Origin: JBCCJA01 sp039045975
Lineage (GTDB): Bacteria > Planctomycetota > Planctomycetia > Planctomycetales > Planctomycetaceae
Direction of reading: 5' to 3'
Length of the DNA stretch: 64,000 bases
NCBI GenBank assembly: GCA_039045975.1
Contig: JBCCJA010000009.1
Location: forward strand, 18,205-82,204
The notes under the pieces were generated by a model. It was not told the origin of the DNA and made no database searches. It saw only the letters and a program-made list of their open reading frames with translations. The translations under genes and the position numbers were made by a program. This document shows, in pieces, positions 57,272-64,000 of the stretch (position 1 is the stretch's first letter; every line of letters starts with the position of its first letter).

Positions 57272-57868
57272 GTGAAGCAGCCCGAAGAGACGCCATTGAT
57301 ATTGGCGGTAGACGAGGCACCGGAACGTCGGCGCCTGCTGCGAGACTCCTTGCGGACCGCCGGCTTCGCCCGCGTCCACCTGCTCGACGCGACGAATAAT
57401 CTGCTAGAGCAGGTGCTCTCTCTTCGCCCCGATCTGATCTTAATGGAAGTCGACTCCCCGAGTCGCGACGTGCTCGAGCAGCTCAGCCTCGTCAGGGACC
57501 GACACCCCACCGCGGTGCTGATGGTCTCTCAAGACCCGCAGGCCCAATCGATTCAGGCGGCGGTCGCGTCCGGCGTCTGCGCATATTCGGTCGACGGCAC
57601 GAGTGCCGCCAAAGTGCGACCCGCCGTCGAAGTCGCCATGGCCACGTTCGAGTCGTTTAAGAAACTCCGAGTCGAACTGGCACAGGCCAAAACGGAACTC
57701 AGCCACCACAAACGGATCGACCGGGCCAAGCACATCCTGATCGAAGAAAAGGGCATGACCGAAGACCAGGCCCATAAAGCCCTCCGAAAGTTATCGATGG
57801 ACCGTAAAAGAAAGCTGATCGACGTCGCCGACGATGTTATCGCATTCACGCGGTTCTTTCATACTTAA
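57272..57868 (+). CDS. NasT-like ANTAR response regulator with Glu at the phosphoacceptor site
   Basis: 198 aa. Receiver-like domain (1-125) followed by a coiled-coil (126-150) and an ANTAR RNA-binding domain (about 145-197: 'RIDRAKHILIEEKGMTEDQAHKALRKLSMDRKRKLIDVADDVI'). The segment that normally reads D-x-D-S-P-x-R-D shows 'LILMEVDSPSRDVLEQL', so the phosphoacceptor Asp is Glu59; the acidic pair near residue 14 is D-E. NasT-type proteins prevent transcription termination in nitrate-assimilation leaders. GTG start with GGGAG 7 nt upstream. Divergent from the transporter operon. Confidence 0.85.
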   Translation: MKQPEETPLILAVDEAPERRRLLRDSLRTAGFARVHLLDATNNLLEQVLSLRPDLILMEVDSPSRDVLEQLSLVRDRHPTAVLMVSQDPQAQSIQAAVASGVCAYSVDGTSAAKVRPAVEVAMATFESFKKLRVELAQAKTELSHHKRIDRAKHILIEEKGMTEDQAHKALRKLSMDRKRKLIDVADDVIAFTRFFHT

Positions 57869-58004
57869 TCACGGGCCGGGCCGGTCCTTCCTAGACAAGC
57901 CGCAACGCCGGCCCGCGTCCGATACGTTCGAGCCCAGCCGGCCCGCTTCCGTATCCCGCCCTTTCTCCTGCGGTCGCTTTCGTTATCAACCCGAGCTGTT
58001 CGCA

Positions 58005-58475
58005 ATGCCATCTCCGACTGACATCCGTCCGCCGTTCAACGCCGAAACGGCCGCGAAGAAAGTGCGTGCCGCCGAAGACGCCTGGAACCACTGCGACCCC
58101 GAGCGGGTCTCCATGGCCTACACGGTCGATTCGGAGTGGCGTAACCGAAGTGAGTTCCTAAAAGGCCGCGAAGCGATCGTCGCCTTCCTCACAAAGAAGT
58201 GGGAACGCGAGCACGAGTACCGCCTCGCGAAAGCCCTGTGGGCCTTCACCGACAACCGCATCGCCGTCCGTTTCCGTTACGAATATCACGACGCCGAAGG
58301 CCGTTGGTTCCGGGCCTATGGCAACGAGAACTGGGAGTTCGACGAGACCGGCCTGATGCGACGTCGCGAGGCGAGCATTAACGACGTCGCCATCGAGGAG
58401 AGCGAACGCCTATTCCATTGGGAAAGGCTCAAGCCGCGGCCGGCAGACGACGCGGGCATCCCCAACGTCATGTAA
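58005..58475 (+). CDS. NTF2-like protein (DUF1348 family)
   Basis: 156 aa. 'PPFNAETAAKKVRAAEDAWNHCDPERVSMAYTVDSEWRNRSEFLKGREAIVAFLTKKWEREHEYRLAKALWAFTDNRIAVRFRYEYHDAEGRWFRAYGNENWEFDETGLMRRREASINDVAI' matches DUF1348 almost throughout; members belong to the SnoaL/NTF2 fold and have no agreed function. ATG 58005. Same strand as the ANTAR gene, 136 nt downstream, so possible co-transcription. Confidence 0.88.
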   Translation: MPSPTDIRPPFNAETAAKKVRAAEDAWNHCDPERVSMAYTVDSEWRNRSEFLKGREAIVAFLTKKWEREHEYRLAKALWAFTDNRIAVRFRYEYHDAEGRWFRAYGNENWEFDETGLMRRREASINDVAIEESERLFHWERLKPRPADDAGIPNVM

Positions 58476-58539
58476 CCGCTTCATGCCGACGCGTTCCGGG
58501 CCTGCCGCGACGTACGCGACCGCAGGTCAAGCAAAGCAA

Positions 58540-58613
<74 letters not shown>

Positions 58614-58626
58614 ATGCTTTCGGATG

Positions 58627-59784
58627 CTAACCGGCGGCCGCCGTCGGCACACGCGGGCGGCGACGCCGCCGTCCGTCGGCCGGCGTCAGGACGCGGCCGA
58701 GTTCGGCCGGCCTCGCGCGGAACCAGCGGCCGACCAAGTGCACCGTCGGATGGGCCAGCGTGCCGGGCCGGGCGTCGCGGGGCAGGGCGGTCGGCGGCGG
58801 GCCGGTCGTCGCCGCGGTGACCTGACCGGCGTCGACCGCGTACGTGACCGTCGTCCCGTCGATCCCGACGACCGGGTACAGGAACCGGTACCGATCGCGG
58901 TCCTCGCGGAGCCGACCGAGGCGTGCCGCGAGCCGGGTCACCGACGCGAGCCGATCGCGATGCCGGGCGGCGGCTTCGAACGCCCTATCGGCCGCGGCCG
59001 CTTCCATGTCGGCGGCGAGTTGCTCGAGAGGTTCGTCCGACTCGCCCTCTAAAAACTTCCGAGCCTTGCCGACCCGCAGGGCGTACTGCCGTCGCGAACA
59101 GCCGCCGCAGCACGGGCCGACGCAGCCACCGACCTCGAACCGCAGACAGCCGGGCCGCGGCGGCTCGTCGAACAGCGCCCGATCTTCTTTGAACACGAAC
59201 CGCGTGTGCTGCGGACAGTCGCGGAGCCCGAACAGGTCGTTGAGCACCTCGGCCGCTTTCGTCAGATACCCGAGCGAGCCGAACGGCCCGAACACGGCCG
59301 CATCGGCCGGCGGGCGACGCGTCGCGAACAGAGTCGGGGCCGGACGCCGGCCGAGGCAGAGGAACGCCGGCGGGGCGTTCCGCGGTCGATCGGTGACGTT
59401 CCAGCGGGGCCGAAACTCGCGGATCAGTTGGAGTTCGCGGAGCAGGGCGGCGAACTCGCTCGGCAGCGGCTCCCACACGATCGCCCCGGCCGACCCCACG
59501 ATGCGGCTGCCCTTCTCACCGCGGCGGGCGGTGAAATAGCTCAGCAGACGCGACCGCAGTCGCTTCGACTTGCCGACGTAAACGAGCCGTCCGTCGCGGT
59601 CGAGCATTCCGTACACGCCGGGCCGTTGCTCCGCGAGACGGCGCACACCGTTTTTCAGCGTCGGCTTACGCTTCCCGTCGACACGAACCGGTTCGGGCCG
59701 GTCGGCCTCCGGCGGCGCGAATGGGTTCTCGCCAAAGCCTTCGAACAGGCGTGTCCGGGCCGTGATTTCCGTCGTCGACCACAC
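58627..59784 (-). CDS. UvrC-like GIY-YIG nuclease lacking the C-terminal nuclease domain
   Basis: 385 aa. GIY-YIG domain at about 50-140: 'RPGVYGMLDRDGRLVYVGKSKRLRSRLLSYF' with the first Tyr in 'GVYG' and 'VYVGKS'. It continues as in UvrC: 'LRDCPQHTRFVFKEDRALFDEPPRPGCLRFEVGGCVGPCCGGCS' (Cys cluster) and a UVR-like helix 'MEAAAADRAFEAAARHRDRLASV'. UvrC is about 600 aa with an RNase H-like domain and HhH; these are missing, which makes this closer to Cho-type single-incision nucleases. GTG start with GGAG upstream. Confidence 0.83.
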   Translation of the reverse strand: MWSTTEITARTRLFEGFGENPFAPPEADRPEPVRVDGKRKPTLKNGVRRLAEQRPGVYGMLDRDGRLVYVGKSKRLRSRLLSYFTARRGEKGSRIVGSAGAIVWEPLPSEFAALLRELQLIREFRPRWNVTDRPRNAPPAFLCLGRRPAPTLFATRRPPADAAVFGPFGSLGYLTKAAEVLNDLFGLRDCPQHTRFVFKEDRALFDEPPRPGCLRFEVGGCVGPCCGGCSRRQYALRVGKARKFLEGESDEPLEQLAADMEAAAADRAFEAAARHRDRLASVTRLAARLGRLREDRDRYRFLYPVVGIDGTTVTYAVDAGQVTAATTGPPPTALPRDARPGTLAHPTVHLVGRWFRARPAELGRVLTPADGRRRRRPRVPTAAAG

Positions 59785-59864
59785 GCGAGGACTCCGTCCC
59801 TGCTGCTGACCCGAGTCAGATTACGTGTCGCCTTCGCGACGGGGAAGCCGGAGTATCGATGCGC

Positions 59865-61136
59865 CTAAGGCCGCTCACCGCCGCGGCCGGGCTTTTGACC
59901 CGGTCGCTGATCGCCGGGCTCGAAGCGGCGTTCGCGGTCTTCCCCGGGCCGACGGTTCCCAAAGCCGCCGCGACGGTCTTCGTCGCCGCGGGGCGCACCG
60001 GGCCTGCCGCGGCCGGGCTCGTCCTCGCCGGGCGGCGGGCCGAGACCGCGGAGGAATTCGAACGGGGTCCGCAGGCCGCGGTCGCCATTTCCGCCGGGGC
60101 TGCGTCCGCGTCGCCGCAGCGCCGAGATGAACCCTCCGAAGGCCGTCGCCGACTTCAAGATCGCCTCGGCCTTCGCGCGGTCCGCTTCGGGAATCGGCAG
60201 GTCGCCGACCTGAGCGGCGGCCGTCTCGCGGGCGAGCCGGACGCGTAACTCGGCCGGCGGCAGCGCGATCGCGTCGGCCACCTCCGCGGCCGGCAGTCCG
60301 GCGAACTGACTCCGCAGCGCGGCGTCGTCGGTCGTCGTCAGCTTCCACGCGTCCCAACGCTTCGCGGTCTCGCCGAGGAACGAAGTCAGCGGCAACGCGA
60401 TCTCTCCCCGCGAGGAGCGGACCGTCGATGGCGTTTCCGGCCGGTCGGCCGGGAGCCGTCGCAGGAGCGTGTCGCCCCGCTCGTCGAGGACGCGGAGCAT
60501 CTCGGGCAGCATCCCGCCGACCCCACGGCCGCGACGGGGGTCGGTCAGGTTCCCGAGACGGCCGACGACCCACGCGGCCCGCTCACGCGGATCGAGCCCC
60601 GCCATCGCGTCACGCTCGGCTTCGTCGAACGGAAGCGTATCGACGAACGCGTCGGTCACGCGGCCGTAATTCTGCTCGTCGCCGATGTATGCCTCCCACT
60701 GGGAGAAGACATCGTCGCGCGGCGTCGGCGTGACGGACGACGCCGACGCGATCTCGCGGACGAGGCCGATCTTCCGCTCGGTGTTCTTCTCACGACGCAG
60801 TTCCTCGCGTCGGTACAGCGGCAGGCCGTCGAGAAACGCGCGGTAGCTTTCGAGATCGGCGGCGAGCCGCTGATCGGCAGCGACCGACGCCGCCAGACGC
60901 CGCAGCCGGTCTTGAGTGCCCCGGTCGAGGCGGGAAAAGCGTTCGGCGTTGTCGAGAATCTCCTGCTGCCCGGCGGCCGTCAGCGACGCGATCGCCCGGC
61001 CGGCCTCACTCTGACCGGGGGCCGTGGCCGCGCCGACGGCCGCGGCCGCGACCCCGAGGATCGCCGCCGCGAAAGGCAGGTATTTCGCCGCCCGCGGGCC
61101 GGCTGGGGCGTTGCGTTCAGGTTCGGTGGCGATCAT
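59865..61136 (-). CDS. Membrane-anchored protein of the sigma/anti-sigma operon, Arg/Gly-rich tail
   Basis: 423 aa. One TM at about 19-40 (YLPFAAAILGVAAAAVGAA). The helical body has 'ASLTAAGQQEILDNAERFSRLDRGTQDRLRRLAASVAADQRLAADLESYRAFLDGLP' and 'RREELRREKNTERKIGLVREI', a pattern found in proteins encoded after anti-sigma factors in planctomycetes. The C-terminal ~80 residues are Arg/Gly/Pro/Asp rich and low complexity. ATG overlaps the anti-sigma stop by 4 nt (ATGA). Function unknown. Confidence 0.7.
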   Translation of the reverse strand: MIATEPERNAPAGPRAAKYLPFAAAILGVAAAAVGAATAPGQSEAGRAIASLTAAGQQEILDNAERFSRLDRGTQDRLRRLAASVAADQRLAADLESYRAFLDGLPLYRREELRREKNTERKIGLVREIASASSVTPTPRDDVFSQWEAYIGDEQNYGRVTDAFVDTLPFDEAERDAMAGLDPRERAAWVVGRLGNLTDPRRGRGVGGMLPEMLRVLDERGDTLLRRLPADRPETPSTVRSSRGEIALPLTSFLGETAKRWDAWKLTTTDDAALRSQFAGLPAAEVADAIALPPAELRVRLARETAAAQVGDLPIPEADRAKAEAILKSATAFGGFISALRRRGRSPGGNGDRGLRTPFEFLRGLGPPPGEDEPGRGRPGAPRGDEDRRGGFGNRRPGEDRERRFEPGDQRPGQKPGRGGERP

Positions 61137-61639
61137 CGGACCGCCCCCGCGTTCACCGGCAGCGGCTCGTCGCCGACGCGTTCGAGGAACTCGACCGAAC
61201 CGACCTGCTCGTACAGGTCGAGGTCACGTAAGACTTCGTAATCGCGGACGGCCCGGTCGTGTCCCCCGGGTACGAGCCGCGTCGTTACGAACGTCGCCGC
61301 GTAACCCCAGACGGCCGGGATCGCCAGCCACGCGAGGATGACGAATATCCGCCGCGAGGCCGCCCCCGCGTCACCGGCGAGCTTGTCGATGACGGGCCGC
61401 TCGGCCGTGACGGCGGCCATCGTCGCGGCCGTGAACGACGGGTTGGCCGTCTCCTTCGGGATCGCCTCGAGCAGGTCCCAGGTCTTGCGGAGCGAGTCGA
61501 GCTCTTTGCGGGCGACAGCGTTGTCGGCGAGCAGGTCGTCGATCTCGGCCCGGCGGCCGGGCGGGAGCTCGTCGTCGAGATACGCGACGAGATCCCCTCG
61601 GCTTTCGGGGTCGAGCCGTCTTGTCGGGGTGCGGGACAT
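61133..61639 (-). CDS. Anti-sigma factor-like membrane protein
   Basis: 168 aa. N-terminal ~50 residues resemble the anti-sigma domain: 'DLVAYLDDELPPGRRAEIDDLLADNAVARKELDSLRKTWDLLEAIP' but without the zinc-binding HxxxCxxC. One TM at about 95-120 (IFVILAWLAIPAVWGYAATFVTT). The rest is periplasmic. It lies between the ECF sigma gene (upstream) and the membrane protein above (overlap), the usual order for sigma/anti-sigma modules. Confidence 0.8.
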   Translation of the reverse strand: MSRTPTRRLDPESRGDLVAYLDDELPPGRRAEIDDLLADNAVARKELDSLRKTWDLLEAIPKETANPSFTAATMAAVTAERPVIDKLAGDAGAASRRIFVILAWLAIPAVWGYAATFVTTRLVPGGHDRAVRDYEVLRDLDLYEQVGSVEFLERVGDEPLPVNAGAVR

Positions 61640-61710
61640 CGGTTCGTTCCGTTCTCGCGTGGGCGGACGGTGCGGCTACGGGCGGAGGACTTCGCGGGGC
61701 GGTTCGGGCG

Positions 61711-62289
61711 TCACGCGACGTAGCCCTCGAGTTTCTCGCGGAGGACTTGGCGGGCGCGACACAACAGCGACTTCACGGCCGGGACCGACAGGTCCATCGA
61801 CTCGCCGATCTCGGCATAACTCATGTGTTCGAAGCGGTGCAGCAGCACCGCGAGCTTCTGCCGCTCGTTGAGCTCTTCGAGCGCGTCACGGACGACGCCC
61901 CGCAGTTCGGTCTTCGCGAGCAGCCGGCTCGGCATGAGCGCCGACTTCTCTTTCGCGATCGCCTGCGACGACGTCAGGTCGGGCTCGTCGCCGCCGCGGG
62001 GGGCGACCTCTTTGCGACGCCCTTTACTGCGACGGATGTTGCGGGCGACGTTCTGCGCGATGTGGAACAGGTACGTCGAAAACTTCGCCGTCGGCTTGTA
62101 GTTCAGCCGCGCCCGGTAGATCCGCAGGAAGACCTCCTGTGCGAGGTCTTCGGCCTCGTCGCGGCTGCCGACCATCGGCGCGAAGACCGCCACGAGCCGG
62201 TCGCGGTAGCGGTCGACGAGTTCGCCGAAGGCTTCGTCGTCGCCGGCTTGGACGAGCAGCATGCGGTCGGCGTCCGGGTCGCGGGGCAT
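61711..62289 (-). CDS. ECF RNA polymerase sigma factor
   Basis: 192 aa. Region 2: 'FGELVDRYRDRLVAVFAPMVGSRDEAEDLAQEVFLRIYRARLNYKPTAKFSTYLFHIAQNVARNIRR'. Region 4: 'LEELNERQKLAVLLHRFEHMSYAEIGESMDLSVPAVKSLLCRARQVLREKLEGY'. ATG 62289 is taken; TTG at 62328 would add 13 residues. It directs core polymerase to stress or envelope promoters and is presumably held by the next gene's product. It diverges from eboE with about 200 nt between them. Confidence 0.93.
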   Translation of the reverse strand: MPRDPDADRMLLVQAGDDEAFGELVDRYRDRLVAVFAPMVGSRDEAEDLAQEVFLRIYRARLNYKPTAKFSTYLFHIAQNVARNIRRSKGRRKEVAPRGGDEPDLTSSQAIAKEKSALMPSRLLAKTELRGVVRDALEELNERQKLAVLLHRFEHMSYAEIGESMDLSVPAVKSLLCRARQVLREKLEGYVA

Positions 62290-62496
62290 GGCCCGCGTCA
62301 CGGCCGATTCTGAGGCGGTAGCCGTCAACGTCGCTTCCTCGCTCGGCGTCTCGGTGGCGGCGGACGGAGTAGAAACCCCGCCCGGACCGTTCGGTTCCGT
62401 CGGCCGTTACCGTACACCCCCGACCGGACGCCTTCGAGGCGTCGCCGACAACCGGCCCACCCGACGGACGACCGACCCACGACCCGCGGCGAGACG

Positions 62497-63666
62497 ATGG
62501 CGATCAGCGAACTGCCCACCGCCTACTGCGGCAACGTGCACCCGGGCCGCACGGTCGACGAGGTGATCGCCGGGGTCCGCACCGTCGCCGGGCCCGCCGC
62601 GGCCCGGGCCGGCGTGCCGTCGTCGGTCGGGCTGTGGCTCCCGCGGTCGGCCGTCGACGCCTGCGTGCGTGACCCCTGCGAGGTCGACCGACTCGGCTCC
62701 GCCCTCGCCGACGCCGGCCTGACCTGTCACACGCTGAACGCGTTCCCGTACGGCGACTTCCACGCCGACGTCGTCAAACGGGCGGTCTACCGGCCCGATT
62801 GGACGACGCCCGAACGGCTCGACTACACGCTGGCGTGTGCACGCCTGCTCGCGCGGCTGCTGCCGGAGGGCGGCGACGGTTCGATCTCGACCTTGCCGGT
62901 CGGCTACGCCGCAGACTTCGCGGCCGCCGACCGCGAAGACCGCCTCGACGCCGCCGCCGCGAAGCTCGTCGAAGCCGCCGTCACTCTGCGCCGACTCGAA
63001 GCCGAGACCGGCCGACGCGTCCGCCTCGCGATCGAGCCCGAACCCGACTGCGTCCTCGAATCGACCGCCGACGCCGTCGCCTGGTTCACGTGGCTCCGTC
63101 GTATCGCCGACCGCCGCGGGGCCGCCGACGCGGTCGCGTCGCACCTCGGCGTCTGCTTCGACGTCTGTCATCAGGCGGTCCTGTTCGAGGACGTCGCCGC
63201 GTCGGTCGCGACGCTCGACCGGGCCGGCGTCCCGATCGTGAAGGTGCACCTCAGCAACGCCCTCCGGCTGACCGACCCGCGTGACTCCGCAGCCCGCGGC
63301 GCACTGGCCCGCTATGCCGAGCCCAAATACCTGCACCAGACCTTCGCCCGCTCCGCCGACGACACGCCGCTCCGACGCGACGACCTCTCCGCCGCGTTCT
63401 GCGAAGACCCGCCGGCCGACTGGCTCGTCGCCGACGAGTGGCGGGTCCACTTTCACGTCCCGATCGACCGCGACACGCTCGGCCCGCTGGCGACGACCAG
63501 AGACGCACTCGTGACCGCCGCCGCCGCGATCGCGAGGCTCGACGACGCGCCGCACCTCGAAGTCGAAACCTACACCTGGGGCACGGCCCCACTGCCGGCC
63601 GAAGGACTGCCCGACCGCATCGCGGCCGAACTCGTCGCCGCCGACCGCCTCGTCCGTCCTGCCTGA
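62497..63666 (+). CDS. eboE: EboE-like metabolite traffic protein (TIM-barrel fold)
   Basis: 389 aa. 'YCGNVHPGRTVDEVIAGVRTVAGP', 'GLWLPRSAVDA', 'LTCHTLNAFPYGDFHADVVKRAVYRPDW', 'LAIEPEPDCVLESTADAVAWF', 'HLGVCFDVCHQAVLFEDVAASVATLDRAGVPIVKVHLSNAL' and 'VDE-like' 'DEWRVHFHVPIDRDTLGPLATTRDAL' follow the EboE pattern, a xylose-isomerase-like barrel. Ebo genes are reported to help move metabolites such as scytonemin precursors or other envelope-associated compounds. Only eboE is in the window; any partners would lie beyond an IS110-type element. Confidence 0.8.
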   Translation: MAISELPTAYCGNVHPGRTVDEVIAGVRTVAGPAAARAGVPSSVGLWLPRSAVDACVRDPCEVDRLGSALADAGLTCHTLNAFPYGDFHADVVKRAVYRPDWTTPERLDYTLACARLLARLLPEGGDGSISTLPVGYAADFAAADREDRLDAAAAKLVEAAVTLRRLEAETGRRVRLAIEPEPDCVLESTADAVAWFTWLRRIADRRGAADAVASHLGVCFDVCHQAVLFEDVAASVATLDRAGVPIVKVHLSNALRLTDPRDSAARGALARYAEPKYLHQTFARSADDTPLRRDDLSAAFCEDPPADWLVADEWRVHFHVPIDRDTLGPLATTRDALVTAAAAIARLDDAPHLEVETYTWGTAPLPAEGLPDRIAAELVAADRLVRPA

Positions 63667-63753
63667 CCGCCGCCACGGTTCACGAAGAGTTTGCCTGAAA
63701 GCTCGCGACTCGTCTTCGTCACCAGCCTTGCACCGTCAGGTGCGAGGGTCCGA

Positions 63754-63804
63754 GTAGGGCAGGCAGGGGCCTGCCCTACGGATCGCGGACACTTTCCGAC
63801 AGAA
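63754..63804 (-). mobile_element. MITE-like element, partial copy 2
   Basis: Reading the minus strand, TTCTGTCGGAAAGTGTCCGC then GTAGGGCAGGCCCC matches the left half of the element at 21134-21262 with about five differences in 48 positions. A perfect 10-bp inverted repeat (GTAGGGCAGG / CCTGCCCTAC) is inside. It lies about 95 nt beyond the 3' end of the IS110-type transposase gene. The remaining sequence 63667-63897 holds no gene. Confidence 0.65.
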
Positions 63805-63897
63805 GCTGGGGTTCTAGGACGACCTCGCGGCGAGCCTATTTGCCACCTGCAAACGAAACGCCCTCGGCCCTGACGGGCCAAGCGACTGTGTTGGGTG

Positions 63898-64000
63898 TCA
63901 ACCGATGTCTGCCGGGGTCGGTGTCCACGGGCGGTTCTCCCGGACGATCGCATGCAGCACGATCAGTAATTTGCGCATGCACGCCACCAACGCGACTTTC
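63898..64000 (-). CDS. IS110-family transposase, C-terminal end (partial)
   Basis: The last 34 codons are in the window. The minus-strand translation reads 'KVALVACMRKLLIVLHAIV' then 'RENRPWTPTPADIG' and stops at TGA 63900-63898. The K-V-A-L-V-A-C-M-R-K-L-L pattern is the well-known C-terminal helix of IS110/IS1111 transposases (DEDD/serine recombinases guided by bridge RNA). The 5' part and the element's other end are outside the window. Confidence 0.85.
   Translation of the reverse strand, partial: KVALVACMRKLLIVLHAIVRENRPWTPTPADIG

Overview
The window is a stretch of a GC-rich (about 70% by eye) chromosome that looks planctomycetal. The reasons are a DUF1559 prepilin-like protein, two PEP-CTERM proteins, two secreted sulfatases beside a bifunctional rhamnulose-1-phosphate aldolase/dehydrogenase, an EboE homologue, a Tad pilus with a split secretin/CpaB set, and many short perfect hairpins between genes. 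An Alienimonas-like planctomycete is a guess, not something the sequence proves. Many neighbouring genes overlap by 4 nt (ATGA or GTGA), which fixes several GTG starts.

Layout. 1-6033 (-): exopolysaccharide export and assembly (flippase end, polysaccharide deacetylase, sugar-phosphate transferase, Wzz-type chain-length protein, Wza-type exporter). 6202-7691 (+): a glycosyltransferase pair of the TIGR04283/TIGR04282 kind. 7755-14899: housekeeping genes (rpsN, a TPR membrane protein, RluA-type pseudouridine synthase, HemW-like radical SAM protein, MBL-fold hydrolase, GroES-like protein, rplU, RNase E/G). 15236-17936 (-): a regulatory PTS (EI, HPr, EIIA) with no permease, upstream of RNase E/G. 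18248-22009: a lipoprotein, RNase P RNA, an FHA protein, RsgA and a toxin-antitoxin pair. 22053-30071: mtnA, then a rhamnose/sulfated-polysaccharide locus (aldolase-dehydrogenase, rhamnulokinase, two sulfatases). 30574-43935 (+): a His/Cys-rich small protein and a complete-looking Tad/Flp pilus operon without a visible prepilin peptidase. 44713-50738 (-): serine hydrolase, PepSY membrane protein, two PEP-CTERM proteins, a carboxypeptidase-regulatory-like protein and a DUF1559 protein. 51050-51620: a decayed antitoxin/PIN-toxin pair. 51780-57868: a cytochrome c'-like protein that lacks the haem cysteines, cyanase, a three-gene nitrate/cyanate-type ABC transporter with a good sigma-54 promoter, and an ANTAR regulator. 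58005-63666: an NTF2-like protein, tRNA-Arg, a UvrC-like GIY-YIG protein, an ECF sigma/anti-sigma operon and eboE. The window ends inside an IS110-type transposase.

The genes fit an attached heterotroph. It would make and decorate exopolysaccharide, build Tad pili, desulfate and ferment rhamnose-containing glycans, and scavenge cyanate as nitrogen under sigma-54/ANTAR control.

The most unusual structure is a set of dispersed palindromic elements. Two of them carry the stop codon of the preceding gene inside the stem, and one appears to be translated as the N-terminus of the TadG-like protein. Other notable points are a CpaB protein with two full copies of its domain set, a sulfatase whose maturation motif has Leu for Arg, and an ANTAR protein with Glu where the phosphoacceptor Asp is expected.
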